A stretch of DNA of 64,000 bases from Streptomyces fragilis (GTDB taxonomy: Bacteria > Actinomycetota > Actinomycetes > Streptomycetales > Streptomycetaceae). Under the pieces are notes generated by a model, which ran no database searches, was not told the origin of the DNA, and saw nothing but the letters and a program-made list of their open reading frames with translations. Positions 44,300 to 55,025 of this stretch are shown one piece after another; position 1 is the stretch's first letter, and every line of letters starts with the position of its first letter. Made by a program: the position numbers and the translations under genes. The stretch is taken from contig NZ_BEVZ01000006.1 in the NCBI RefSeq assembly GCF_003112515.1, positions 434,001 to 498,000 of the forward strand, read 5' to 3'.

Positions 44300-45439
44300 T
44301 CAGCCGGCCCGGAGGCCGACCGCCAGCGTCAGTTCGAGGGCCCGCTGCGGCGATGCCAGGTCCGGGAACAGCTCCCGCAGCTGCGCCATGCGGTAGCGGA
44401 CCGTCTGGGGATGGACGAACAGCGCCGCCGCCACCTCGTCCCGCCTGCCCTGGTGCAGCAGCCACGCCCGCAACGTCTCCTCCAGCCGCCGTGCGGTCGC
44501 GACGGGCAAGGTCCGCAGCGGTGCCAGGGCCCGGGCCCGCAGGTCCGCGAAAGCGTCCGCGTCGGCGCTCAGCACCAGCTCGGGCAGGTGGTCCTCGGTG
44601 TCGCGGATGTCGCAGGAGAGGGAGCGCGCGCGAAGGGCCCGTGCGTACGAGGCGGCCGCACGGGTCCACGGCCGGGCCGGGCCGACCACGGCGGCGCGGT
44701 CGGTCAGCTGCCGCAGGAGATGGACCCGGTCCGCGTCGGGGACGAGCAGCACGCCGGTGGCGTCCGGCAGATCGTCGAGGACGAGGGTGCTCGGGTCGAG
44801 CACGCGGTAGGCGGGCCGGGCCTGGACGGCGGGCAGCAGCACCGCGGTCAGCGAGACCGGAGGCTGCCACCCGGCCCGTTGCGCGGAGGCCAGCAGCGCG
44901 TCCGGGCTCGCGCCGGCGAGGAGGTCGCGGGCCAGGTGTTCCAGGTGGCGCTCCTGGGCCCTGCCGCGGGCGGCCAGTTCGTCGGCGTGGCCGGCGGCGC
45001 TCGCGGCGGAGAGCTCGTCGATGTAGGCGAAGGTCAGCTCGGCGAACTTGGCGACCTCGGCGGCGGGCAGACCCGCGGGTACCGCGCCCGCCGCCAGACA
45101 TCGCCAGGCCACGCGGGCGCCGACGCGGTACGCGCTGAGCAGGGCGTCCATCGAACGGCCGTCGCGCACCTCGCCGCGGCCCAGCTCGTAGGCCGCGTCA
45201 CCGGCGTTGCCGCCGGTGGCGTTGCCGCTCGCGAGGTCCAGGTAGTGCCCCAGGGCGGTGCGGACGGCCCGGCGGATGGTGCCGCCCATGTGGCCCGAGA
45301 GGGCGTTGGCGTAGGGAGGGACCTCGTCGATGATCGCCTGGACGACCTCGTCGGCGGTGGTCTTCAGCGCGGCCCGAAGCGCGGTGACCGTCGTCTCGTC
45401 GAGGGCCAGTTCGCTGACCCTCCGGATTGCCTGGTTCAC
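44300..45439 (-). CDS. PucR-family transcriptional regulator
   Basis: 379 residues. C-terminal PucR helix-turn-helix: LEETLRAWLLHQGRRDEVAAALFVHPQTVRYRMAQLRELFPDLASPQRALELTLA. N-terminal VTALRAALKTTADEVVQAIIDEVPPYANAL and AYRVGARVAWRCLA are typical of the RsbT-rd-like region in this group. Divergent from the ferredoxin reductase/desaturase pair with an 86-bp gap; in other actinobacteria such regulators control the adjacent desaturase genes, so I infer regulation of fatty acid unsaturation. Confidence 0.9.
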   Translation of the reverse strand: MNQAIRRVSELALDETTVTALRAALKTTADEVVQAIIDEVPPYANALSGHMGGTIRRAVRTALGHYLDLASGNATGGNAGDAAYELGRGEVRDGRSMDALLSAYRVGARVAWRCLAAGAVPAGLPAAEVAKFAELTFAYIDELSAASAAGHADELAARGRAQERHLEHLARDLLAGASPDALLASAQRAGWQPPVSLTAVLLPAVQARPAYRVLDPSTLVLDDLPDATGVLLVPDADRVHLLRQLTDRAAVVGPARPWTRAAASYARALRARSLSCDIRDTEDHLPELVLSADADAFADLRARALAPLRTLPVATARRLEETLRAWLLHQGRRDEVAAALFVHPQTVRYRMAQLRELFPDLASPQRALELTLAVGLRAG

Positions 45440-45525
45440 GTTTTGTTCCCTGCGAACAATTTAACCGATCAGATTTACGTCCTGCGGTCAGGACTTTACG
45501 CCCTGAGGCGCAGCAAGCTGGAGTC

Positions 45526-46581
45526 ATGACGAGTACAGCCCTCCGCAGCCGGGCGTGGAAAATGCTGGAGCTGATCACGACGCCGCTGCTGCCGTCGGAC
45601 TACCTCGACCTGGTCAGCCCGCTGCGTGCGGGCGCCGACCTGCGTGGACGCATCGAGGCCGTGCACCCCGAGACGGGTGACGCCGCGACCGTCGTGATCA
45701 GACCGGGGAAGGGCTGGCGCGGCCACACAGCCGGTCAGTACGTGCGCATCGGGGTCGACGTCGACGGCGTGCGCCTGTGGCGTGCCTACTCCCTCACCTC
45801 GCCGACGAACCGCCGGGACGGCCGCGTCACGATCACCGTGAAGGCCATCCAGGACGGCAAGGTGAGCAACTACCTGGTCCGGAGAGCCAAACCCGGCACG
45901 CTGGTCCAGCTCGACCAGGCCACCGGTGACTTCGTGCTGCCGCAGGCCAAGCCCCCCAAGGTGCTCTTCCTGACGGCCGGCAGCGGCATCACCCCCGTGA
46001 TGGGCATGCTGCGCGACACCGCGTTCGACGACGTCGTCATGGTCCACAGTGCGCCGCGGCCCCAGGACGTGATCTTCCGCGACGAACTGCACGACCTGGT
46101 CGCGCAGAAGAAGCTGCGGCTCACCGAGGTGCACACCGACACGGACGGCACGCTCGACGTGGCCCGTCTCGCCGAAACCGTGCCCGACTGGGCCGAGCGC
46201 GAGACCTGGGCCTGCGGGCCCGCGGGCCTGCTGGACGCCGCCGAGGAGCACTGGAGCGAGCACGGGGTCCAGGAACGCCTGCACACCGAGCGTTTCCGCC
46301 CCAGCGTCGTCGTCGCCGGTGCCGGCGGCGAGGTTACGTTCAGCGCGACCGGCAAGACGGTCGACGCGGACGGCGCAACGCCGTTGCTGGACGTCGGCGA
46401 GGAGGCCGGGGTGCTCATGCCCTCCGGGTGCCGCATGGGCATCTGCTTCGGCTGCGTCACGCCGCTCAAGGCGGGCGCCGTCCGCGACCTGCGCACCGGC
46501 GAGATCACCGAGGCCGAGCCGGGCGTCCTCATCCAGACCTGCGTGTCCGCCGCCGCGGGCCCCTGTGACATCGAACGGTAG
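45526..46581 (+). CDS. Ferredoxin-NADP reductase with C-terminal 2Fe-2S ferredoxin domain
   Basis: 351 residues from ATG 45526. FAD part: GQYVRIGVDVDGVRLWRAYSLTSP (R-x-Y-S motif); NAD(P) part: VLFLTAGSGITPVMGMLR and TWACGPAGLLDAAEEHW. C-terminal plant-type ferredoxin: PSGCRMGICFGCVTPLKAG ... VLIQTCVSAAAGPCDIE with the four-Cys pattern C-x4-C-x2-C...C. It passes electrons to the desaturase encoded 7 bp downstream, like the Mycobacterium Rv3230c-DesA3 pair. Confidence 0.93.
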   Translation: MTSTALRSRAWKMLELITTPLLPSDYLDLVSPLRAGADLRGRIEAVHPETGDAATVVIRPGKGWRGHTAGQYVRIGVDVDGVRLWRAYSLTSPTNRRDGRVTITVKAIQDGKVSNYLVRRAKPGTLVQLDQATGDFVLPQAKPPKVLFLTAGSGITPVMGMLRDTAFDDVVMVHSAPRPQDVIFRDELHDLVAQKKLRLTEVHTDTDGTLDVARLAETVPDWAERETWACGPAGLLDAAEEHWSEHGVQERLHTERFRPSVVVAGAGGEVTFSATGKTVDADGATPLLDVGEEAGVLMPSGCRMGICFGCVTPLKAGAVRDLRTGEITEAEPGVLIQTCVSAAAGPCDIER

Positions 46582-46588
46582 GAGCAAC

Positions 46589-47710
46589 TTGACCGCCATC
46601 GACCCCACCGCCCACCTGACCGCGGAGCAGATCGAGGAGCTCGGCCGCGAGCTGGACGCGATCCGCGACGAGGTGATCGCCAGCCGCGGAGAGAAGGACG
46701 CCGCGTACATCCGCAAGGTCATCTCGGCGCAGCGCAAGCTCGAGCTGGCCAGCAGGGGCGTGCTGCTGTTCTCGTTCTTCCCGCCCGCGTGGATCCTCGG
46801 CACCGCCGGTCTGTCCGTGGCGAAGATCATGGACAACATGGAGATCGGTCACAACGTCCTGCACGGCCAGTGGGACTGGATGCGGGACCCGAAGATCCAC
46901 TCCACCACCTGGGACTGGGATCACGTCTCGCCGGCCGACCAGTGGAAGCACTCGCACAACGAGCTGCACCACACGTACACCAACGTGCTCGGCAAGGACA
47001 ACGACCTCGGCTACGGCATCATGCGCGTCGACGAGGACCAGAAGTGGCAGCCGTTCCACCTCGGCCAGCCGTTGTGGAACTTCATCAACGCCTGCTTCTT
47101 CGAGTACGGCATCGCGGCGTACGACCTGGAGCTCGGCAAGAACCTGCACAAGCGCCGCCGCAAGAACCCGGAGTTCCGCGCCCGCGCCAGGGCCGTGGGC
47201 CGCAAGATCCGCAAGCAGGTGCTCAAGGACTACGTGGTTCACCCGCTGCTGTCGGGCCCGTCGTTCCTCACCACGCTCGCCGCCACGTTTACCGCGAACC
47301 TGGTCCGCAACCTCTGGTCCCACTCGGTGATCATGTGCGGGCACTTCCCCGAGGGCGTGCAGGTCTTCGAGCGCCGGTCGATCAAGGGCGAGACGCGCGG
47401 TCAGTGGTACCTGCGCCAGATGATGGGCTCGGCGAACATCAGCGGCAGCAAGGCCATGCACTTCATGACCGGCAACCTGTCGCACCAGATCGAGCACCAC
47501 CTGTTCCCGGACCTGCCGAGCAACCGGTACGCCGAGGTCTCGGTGAAGGTGCGCGCCCTGTTCGAGAAGTACGAGCTGGAGTACGTCACCGGGCCGCTGC
47601 CCAAGCAGGTGTTCTCCGCGTGGCGCAAGGTCGTCCGGCTGTCGCTGCCGAACAAGAAGAAGCCCGCGGTCACCACGCCGGACCGGGAGCGGGAGCTCGT
47701 CGCGGCCTGA
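46589..47710 (+). CDS. Membrane acyl-CoA/fatty acid desaturase
   Basis: 373 residues from TTG 46589, with AGGAG five bases before it. Three histidine boxes: GHNVLHGQW, HNELHHTYTN and HQIEHHLFPD, that hold the di-iron centre. Hydrophobic segments SRGVLLFSFFPPAWILGTAGL and LLSGPSFLTTLAATFTANLV flank them. DesA3-like delta-9 acyl desaturase by family. Cotranscribed with its reductase and divergent from the PucR regulator. Confidence 0.93.
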   Translation: MTAIDPTAHLTAEQIEELGRELDAIRDEVIASRGEKDAAYIRKVISAQRKLELASRGVLLFSFFPPAWILGTAGLSVAKIMDNMEIGHNVLHGQWDWMRDPKIHSTTWDWDHVSPADQWKHSHNELHHTYTNVLGKDNDLGYGIMRVDEDQKWQPFHLGQPLWNFINACFFEYGIAAYDLELGKNLHKRRRKNPEFRARARAVGRKIRKQVLKDYVVHPLLSGPSFLTTLAATFTANLVRNLWSHSVIMCGHFPEGVQVFERRSIKGETRGQWYLRQMMGSANISGSKAMHFMTGNLSHQIEHHLFPDLPSNRYAEVSVKVRALFEKYELEYVTGPLPKQVFSAWRKVVRLSLPNKKKPAVTTPDRERELVAA

Positions 47711-47786
47711 GTGCCGCTGTCGTCCGGATCCTTCCCGCCGTCCCCGCGGCGCCGCCGGGTCCGGTCGCCCGCCGCCCCGTGCCCGT

Positions 47787-48317
47787 TCACTCCGCGATGC
47801 GGAACTCGAGTGCGGGGCGGTCCCACGGCACGGCGGGCGGGTTCGCCGGCACGGTCCCGGTCCGCACCGCACCGACCCGGAGGTAGAAGTCCTCGGCGGG
47901 AGGGTGCGACACGACCTCGACACGGTCGAGGCCTGCGGCACGGGCCTGCGCCTTCATGTGCGTGACGAGCAGTCGTCCGATGCCCCGTCCTTGCGCTTCG
48001 TCGGCGACGAACAGCAGATCCAGCTCCGGTGGAGCGAGGACGAGCGAGTAGAACCCGAGGATCCGGCCTCCCTTCTCGCCGCCTTCCTCCGCGCCGCCTT
48101 CCTCCGCGCCGCCTTCCTCCGCGCCGCCGTCGACGGCCACGAAGACGCGGTGGGCCTCGAGGTAGTCGGGGCCCACCCGGTAACCCGCGACCGCGGTCGC
48201 GTATCTGCCCTCGTAGGCCCCCGAACCCCGCACGAGCCGCGTGAGCCGCTTGGCGTCCCGCGCGACGGCCCTCCGTACGGTGACCGGCCGCCCGGCCCCG
48301 GAAGTGCGTGAACCCAT
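47787..48317 (-). CDS. GNAT-family N-acetyltransferase
   Basis: 176 residues from ATG 48317 (an in-frame GTG lies six codons upstream; neither has a clear ribosome binding site). VTVRRAVARDAKRLTRLV at the start, LLFVADEAQGRGIGRLLVTHMKAQARAAGL (acetyl-CoA Q/RxxGxG/A loop) and EVVSHPPAEDFYLRVGAVRTG at the end. A (GGAEE)3 stretch from a 15-bp tandem repeat sits between beta strands about residue 67-81. Substrate unknown. Confidence 0.85.
   Translation of the reverse strand: MGSRTSGAGRPVTVRRAVARDAKRLTRLVRGSGAYEGRYATAVAGYRVGPDYLEAHRVFVAVDGGAEEGGAEEGGAEEGGEKGGRILGFYSLVLAPPELDLLFVADEAQGRGIGRLLVTHMKAQARAAGLDRVEVVSHPPAEDFYLRVGAVRTGTVPANPPAVPWDRPALEFRIAE
48081..48125. repeat. 15-bp tandem repeat, three perfect copies, inside the GNAT gene
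   Basis: Three identical copies of GCCTTCCTCCGCGCC (48081-48095, 48096-48110, 48111-48125) encode an acidic Gly-Gly-Ala-Glu-Glu repeat. In-frame copy-number change is likely between strains. Confidence 0.9.
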
Positions 48318-48380
48318 CCGGCGAGTATGTCCCACCGGGCCGGTCCCAGGGGCCGGGGGCCGATGGCCGGGCCTCAGGAC

Positions 48381-49151
48381 TCAGCCGCGCGCGCGGCGCT
48401 TCAGGGTGCGGGCGTAGTCCTGGAAGCGGGCCTTGGCGATGACGGACCGATCGGTGGTGCGCAGCACGATGCCCTCCGGGGTGCCACCGGCGCCGTCGTC
48501 GAGGGCGACCCGGGTGGCGGGCAGACGCCCGGCGAGCAGGGCGGCCATGCCGTCGACGCTTGCGGGCAGCAGGTCGCCGGGGACGGTCGCGACACGCGGG
48601 ACGAGAGGGATGTCCTCGGAGGCGGCGATCCGCTGGAGATCGGCCTCGTCGCCGAACTCCTGGCCGCCGCCGTCGCGCCAGGACGATATCTGTTCGACGC
48701 TCCGGTCCAGGTCCTCGGTCCGCAGGAACGCGACGTCGAAGAGCCGGTGGCCGACGCCGCTCCCGCCGGTGTACTGCTTGGCCGCGCCACCGATCTTGCG
48801 GCCGTACACCTCGAGGTAGAACACGGTGATGAGGCCCCGCGCGTCACCGGGCTGAAGCCGGTCGGCTTGCGGCCTCAGCTCTTCGACGATGCCGAGAGCG
48901 GGGTTGTGGACCCGGTCGCCCTTCGCGTGCAGGAGTTCCTCGCGCGAGCCGATGAAGTAGTCGCCGTCGGGGAGCAGGACGATCCGCCCGTTGGTGCCGT
49001 CGACCTTCTCGGTGAGCAGCACGTCACCGGTGAAGTCGGCCGGCTCCTCGAGGAGACCGCCGTTCCTGGGGTCGAGGCGGTGGTAGGTGGGGATGCTCGG
49101 GTACTTCGTCGCGCTGTTGAGTGCGGCGAGGCCGGGTGCGGTCACGGTCAC
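48381..49151 (-). CDS. RNA ligase family protein (Rnl2-like nucleotidyltransferase)
   Basis: 256 residues from GTG 49151. DVLLTEKVDGTNGRIVLLPDG is the nucleotidyltransferase motif I (K-x-D-G, Lys as AMP acceptor), YFIGSREELLHAKGDRV fits motif Ia/III, GLITVFYLEVYGRKIG motif III, EGIVLRTTDRSVIAKAR motifs IV-V. Only the adenylation domain is present. Start overlaps the stop of the upstream regulator gene (GTGA). Role could be RNA repair or tRNA repair; no kinase or phosphatase partner is adjacent. Confidence 0.82.
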   Translation of the reverse strand: MTVTAPGLAALNSATKYPSIPTYHRLDPRNGGLLEEPADFTGDVLLTEKVDGTNGRIVLLPDGDYFIGSREELLHAKGDRVHNPALGIVEELRPQADRLQPGDARGLITVFYLEVYGRKIGGAAKQYTGGSGVGHRLFDVAFLRTEDLDRSVEQISSWRDGGGQEFGDEADLQRIAASEDIPLVPRVATVPGDLLPASVDGMAALLAGRLPATRVALDDGAGGTPEGIVLRTTDRSVIAKARFQDYARTLKRRARG

Positions 49152-49927
49152 GGCGGGTGGCTCCAGGTCGGTTCACGAGGCGGACGTCCGGCGGCCGGCG
49201 CGCGGGCACGGCCGGCCGGCCCCGCCCGTCGGGGACAGCACGGTGGGAGGCAAGTGTCATGCCGGCGGCGGCCCGCGGGGAACCGATTTATCCGCGCCGG
49301 CCGGGTCGCCGTCCCGCCGCGAGGCCGAGGACGGCCGCTGTGAGAACCCAGGCGGCGGCTCCCGCTGTCGCACGGCCTCGGCAGTGGGGGGACCCGCCGA
49401 CCGCGGCGGCCGGTGGCGGGTGTCACGACACCTCGGGGGTGCCGTGCGTGGCGGGAGCCTGCGACTCCGGGTGGTCGGGGGTACTCGTCCGCCAGCGCCT
49501 GCAGTCGTGCGCCCAGCTCCGCGAACTGCTCCTCGGTGAGCCGCAGATGCGCCATCCGCACGTGCCCCTCACCGTCGGTCGGTGACGCTTCCAGGTCCGC
49601 CACCGCGTGCCGCATCAGCACGTCCGGTGCTCCCTCGCCCGGGTCCGGCAGCGCGATCGTCCGGGCGGCCATGGCGTAGTACCGCTCGGTGACGCCCCGG
49701 ACCTTCCGCGTCCGCACCACCTTCACCAGGCCGGCCCGCTCCAGCAGCCGCACGTGGTAGCTGGAACTTCTCTTCGCGAGGCCCACCCGCTCGGCGATCT
49801 GTGTGATCGTCGCGGGCTCGAAGCGGAGCACCGCCATGATCCGGTGGCGGGTGAGGTTGGAGACGGCGCGCAGTTGCTCGTCCGTGGTGACGCGAAGGGT
49901 CTCGGGGAGTCCGGGAAGCCTGCCCAC
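49148..49927 (-). CDS. Winged-helix (ArsR-type) regulator with an unusual basic tail
   Basis: 259 residues as open. Residues ~10-100: LRAVSNLTRHRIMAVLRFEPATITQIAERVGLAKRSSSYHVRLLERAGLVKVVRTRKVRGVTERYYAMAAR, a clear ArsR-like winged helix. Residues ~120-150 (HVRMAHLRLTEEQFAELGARLQALADEY) complete the usual effector part. The remaining ~105 residues are Arg/Pro/Gly-rich and unlike any domain; a frameshift near 49470 could have changed the end. The 4-bp overlap with the RNA ligase start nevertheless suggests the stop at 49148 is the native one. Confidence 0.7.
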   Translation of the reverse strand: MGRLPGLPETLRVTTDEQLRAVSNLTRHRIMAVLRFEPATITQIAERVGLAKRSSSYHVRLLERAGLVKVVRTRKVRGVTERYYAMAARTIALPDPGEGAPDVLMRHAVADLEASPTDGEGHVRMAHLRLTEEQFAELGARLQALADEYPRPPGVAGSRHARHPRGVVTPATGRRGRRVPPLPRPCDSGSRRLGSHSGRPRPRGGTATRPARINRFPAGRRRHDTCLPPCCPRRAGPAGRARAPAAGRPPREPTWSHPP

Positions 49928-49967
49928 CGGGAGCCGAGCCGGACGCGCCGGCCCGTCCGGTTCCGCG

Positions 49968-51638
<1,671 letters not shown>

Positions 51639-52012
51639 GAGCAGCCCCTCGCCTCTCGGCATGCCGAGATGTGGAGTCCGGAAGATGGAGGCGGGCAGCA
51701 CGGGCCAACGGCGGAGCCGAGCTCAGACGCCGTGGCGTGCGGGGGCTGTCACAGAGATCCCATGAACACGACGGTAAGGACGCGGGGCGAACGCCGCCAC
51801 CTGTTTTCGGAGGCCCGTCCGACCCACCGTCGGCGTTTCGGCCACCGCCGCGCATCGGCCGCCCCTGGTGCCGCAAGGGCCCGTGCCCCCCACACCTTCG
51901 GCGCACCGCTCAGGCCCGGGGCGCACACTCCGTCCGAAAGACATGTGTTCGACGGACGGGGCCTCGTCGTTGTACCCGGTGTACGCCTGTTCGTCCTGGA
52001 AGGGAGCTATCT
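51639..52012. other. Divergent intergenic region (ABC-F / methyltransferase)
   Basis: 374 bp with promoters for both neighbours expected. A short palindrome CTCGGCATGCCGAG lies at 51655-51668, close to the ABC-F start on the minus strand, and could take part in attenuation, common for ABC-F resistance genes. No gene is supportable. Confidence 0.4.
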
Positions 52013-52747
52013 GTGGAATCCATCCGCGTCGACCGGTCCGGTGCGGCCCCGTCGCGTCCGTCGGAGCCGGAGCGGCGGAACCTCGCTGTGTGGAGCGACT
52101 ACGGCGACAACCATCTGTCCCGCGGGACGGAGATCCCCGAGCCCGGCAGCCTGTACTGGGGTTACTGGGAGGGCGTGGGTCCCGGTGAGGAGATCCTTGG
52201 TGACCTGACGGGCTGTCGGGTGCTCGACCTGTGTTCCGGCATGGGAAGGTTCGCGGCGTACCTGGCGCGTGGGGGCGTCCGCGTGGACGCGGTCGAGGGC
52301 GCCCGCTCCCAGCACGAGCGCGCCGTCGCCCGCTTCGGAGGTCCGCCCGGGCTGCGGTTCGTCCACGCGGACGCCGTGACCCATCTCGGTGAGGCCGAGC
52401 CGTACGACGTCGTCCTCTGCGCCCACGGCCTCGCCTTCCTGGACCCCTACCGGGTGCTCCCGGCGCTCGCCTCGGCGCTCACTCCCGGCGGGCGACTGGT
52501 CTTCTCCGTTCTCCACACCAACTCCGAGGGCGACGGTCCCCGGGACACCGTCACGGCCCGCCGCGAGACCCTGCGCCTGGTGGATGTCGGCCCTCGTCCC
52601 GTCGAGATGTGGGTGCTCACACCCTCCCGCTGGCGACAGTTGCTCGTCGAGCACGGTCTGACCGTCGGTCAGGTCGAGGTCCTCACCGCACCCGGCACGG
52701 GCGATCCCACCTCCTGCACCCTCCTGTGCGCCCGTCGACCCGACTGA
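52013..52747 (+). CDS. Class I SAM-dependent methyltransferase
   Basis: 244 residues from GTG 52013 with GGGAG seven bases upstream. N-terminal LAVWSDYGDNHLSRGTEIPEPGSLYWGYWEG, motif I CRVLDLCSGMGRFAAYLARGGVRVDAVEGA, then DVVLCAHGLAFLDPYRVLPALASALTPGGRLVFSV. The fold matches Methyltransf_11/25 enzymes. Divergent from the ABC-F gene. Acceptor unknown; small molecules are most likely. Confidence 0.85.
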   Translation: MESIRVDRSGAAPSRPSEPERRNLAVWSDYGDNHLSRGTEIPEPGSLYWGYWEGVGPGEEILGDLTGCRVLDLCSGMGRFAAYLARGGVRVDAVEGARSQHERAVARFGGPPGLRFVHADAVTHLGEAEPYDVVLCAHGLAFLDPYRVLPALASALTPGGRLVFSVLHTNSEGDGPRDTVTARRETLRLVDVGPRPVEMWVLTPSRWRQLLVEHGLTVGQVEVLTAPGTGDPTSCTLLCARRPD

Positions 52748-52849
52748 GACCGCCCGTCCACCTCCGACGAAGGACGACCCATCCACGCCCCTGACCGGCT
52801 CACGGTGTGACGAACCCGGGGAGAGCCGCCGCGCACGACCGAGGGGTCG

Positions 52850-54940
52850 TCACAGCTCCGGCACGTCGTCCAGGTCGAACACCGTGTCGGTGGCCGTCAG
52901 GTCCGGGGGCGGGCCGTCGAGGCGCTGTTCGGACCAGATGGTCTTGTCCTGGCGGTTGTGCCGGACGCCCCAGCGGGTGCTGAGCCGCATGACGACGAAC
53001 AGGCCCCGGCCGCCCTCGTCGCTCTCCCGCGCGCGGCGCATGTGAGGGCTGGCGCTGTTGGCGTCGGTGACCTCGCTGAGCAGCCGGTTCTGGTCGCGGA
53101 TGAGCCGCAGACGCAGCGGTTCGCTGCCGTAGCGGATGGCGTTGGTGAACAGCTCGCTGACCACCAGCCCGGTGGTGAAGGCGAACTCCTCCAGGTGCCA
53201 GGCGGCGAGCTGGCGGTCCACCAGCCGGCGTGCCGTGCCGACCACGGAGGCGTCGGCGGGCAGTGTCCAGTCCGCGATCCGGTCGCGGGGCATGGCGCGG
53301 GTGCGCGCGAGCAGCAGCACGGCGTCGTCGTCGTGGGACGGAGCCATGCGGTACACGGCGGTGTCGCACAGTTCCCGCAGCGGCCCGTTGGAGGACGCGA
53401 GGACGTCGGTGAGGCGGCGGGCGGCGGTCTCGCGGTCGGGGCCGCCGGCGTCGAGCAGGCCGTTGGTGTAATGGGCCAGCACCGTGCCCGGTTCCACCTC
53501 GATCTCGACGGGGGCGAAGGCGTGTCCGCCGCCCGGTCCCAGCGAGGGACCCTCGGGAACGTCCACCTCGAGCTTGAATCCGTGCGGGTCGACGAGGAGG
53601 GGCGCGGGGTGGCCCGCGCGGACCATGGAGCACTGCCGGGAGAGCGGGTCGTAGACGGTGAGGGCACACGTGGCGAGGTGGCTGTTGGCGACCGGCGCCC
53701 CCTCGCCCGCCATCTGGGCGGCCACCTCGTACAGGTGGCTCAGCATCTCGTCCGTCTCCAGGTCCTGCAGGGCGAGCGAGCGCAGGGCCGTCCGCAGCTG
53801 TCCCATGGTCGCGGCCGCCTCGATGCCCTGCCCGACGACGTCGCCGACGACGAGACCGACCCGTGTGCCGGAGAGGGGGATGACGTCGAACCAGTCGCCG
53901 CCGGCCGTCTCCGGCAGGTACACGTTGGCGGTCTCCACCGCCGAGAGGTCGGGGGTCGCGGTCGGCTGCAGCCATCGGTGCAGCGTCGTGGCCACCGTGT
54001 GCTCACGGTGGTAGCTGCGCGCGTTGTCCAGGTGTGCCGACGCGGCGGAGGCCGCCTGCACGGCGATGCCCAGGTCCGCCTCCGAGAACGGGTCGGACCG
54101 GTGGCGGTAGAGCGTCAGCAGTCCGAGGAGGGTGTCGCGGACGGTGAGCGGCGCCACGATCATCGAGTGCACGCCCACCCGGACCAGCAGGGCGAAGTCG
54201 TCGGGGGCGACGGACAGCCACGGCGTGTCCGGCGTGACCGTCAGCAGCCGGGCCCGGCGGTCGTTGAGCGCCTGGGCGTAGGGGGTGGCGAAGGGGAACA
54301 CCCGGCTCTCCTTGTCCCGCCAGATCCGCCGGGCGGACGACGGGGCGAAGGCCGTCCGGCGCAGCGGGGCGCCCGTCGCGGAGGTGCCCGCCCGCTGGGC
54401 GGCCACGTCCGCGTTCTCCAGCAGGTCGACGGCGGCCGCGTCGGCGAAGGCGGGCGCCAGGGCCCTCACGAGCTCCTCGGCGGTGGAGCGTGTGTCCAGG
54501 GTGGTGCCGACGTTCGCGTGCACCGAGGCGAGCACGGCCAGCCGGTCGGCGGCGGCCTGTGACTCGGTCACGTCCTCCACCACGCACAGCAGCGGCGGAG
54601 GCCCCTCGCCCGCGCTCTCCAGGGGGAACAGGGACAGCTGGGCCGTGACCGTCCGCCCCGGCTCCGACGGGGCCTCACCCCGCACCAGCCTGCCGCGCAG
54701 GGGCTGTCCGCTCGACCACGCCTCGTCGATCAGGGCGTCGAGGACTGCCGGGTCGAAACCGGGGGCGAAGTCGTCGACGCTGTGCCCGATGATGTCCTCG
54801 GGGTCCAGTCCCCTCACCCCACGTCCGGAGGTGTTGTAGCGGCTCACCCGGCGCTCGGCGTCGAGGATGAACAGGCCCTGGGGAGAGTTGGCGAACAGGG
54901 CGTTCAGCACGGCGGCGTCGTCGACGGAACCGTCTGTCAC
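52850..54940 (-). CDS. PAS-GAF-PP2C(SpoIIE)-HATPase sensor phosphatase
   Basis: 696 residues from GTG 54940 (AAGGGAG upstream). PAS ~1-110 (ALFANSPQGLFILDAERRVSRYNTSG ... CVVEDVTESQ), GAF ~130-300, SpoIIE-type PP2C ~335-540 (PETAGGDWFDVIPLSGTRVGLVVGDVVGQGIEAAATM, and DDAVLLLARTR), then an anti-sigma-factor-like histidine-kinase ATPase ~560-690 (VVSELFTNAIRYGSEPLRLRLI, ESDEGGRGLFVVMRLSTRWG). This layout is typical of Streptomyces Rsb-like regulators that act on anti-sigma antagonists. Ligand unknown. Confidence 0.93.
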   Translation of the reverse strand: MTDGSVDDAAVLNALFANSPQGLFILDAERRVSRYNTSGRGVRGLDPEDIIGHSVDDFAPGFDPAVLDALIDEAWSSGQPLRGRLVRGEAPSEPGRTVTAQLSLFPLESAGEGPPPLLCVVEDVTESQAAADRLAVLASVHANVGTTLDTRSTAEELVRALAPAFADAAAVDLLENADVAAQRAGTSATGAPLRRTAFAPSSARRIWRDKESRVFPFATPYAQALNDRRARLLTVTPDTPWLSVAPDDFALLVRVGVHSMIVAPLTVRDTLLGLLTLYRHRSDPFSEADLGIAVQAASAASAHLDNARSYHREHTVATTLHRWLQPTATPDLSAVETANVYLPETAGGDWFDVIPLSGTRVGLVVGDVVGQGIEAAATMGQLRTALRSLALQDLETDEMLSHLYEVAAQMAGEGAPVANSHLATCALTVYDPLSRQCSMVRAGHPAPLLVDPHGFKLEVDVPEGPSLGPGGGHAFAPVEIEVEPGTVLAHYTNGLLDAGGPDRETAARRLTDVLASSNGPLRELCDTAVYRMAPSHDDDAVLLLARTRAMPRDRIADWTLPADASVVGTARRLVDRQLAAWHLEEFAFTTGLVVSELFTNAIRYGSEPLRLRLIRDQNRLLSEVTDANSASPHMRRARESDEGGRGLFVVMRLSTRWGVRHNRQDKTIWSEQRLDGPPPDLTATDTVFDLDDVPEL

Positions 54941-55025
54941 AGCACGCTCCCTTCGTGCGGCTGTCCCCTCTCACCATCTCGTATCGGCCGCCCGCCGCAA
55001 CTCGGGCAAGGCGGCGCGGCCTTGT

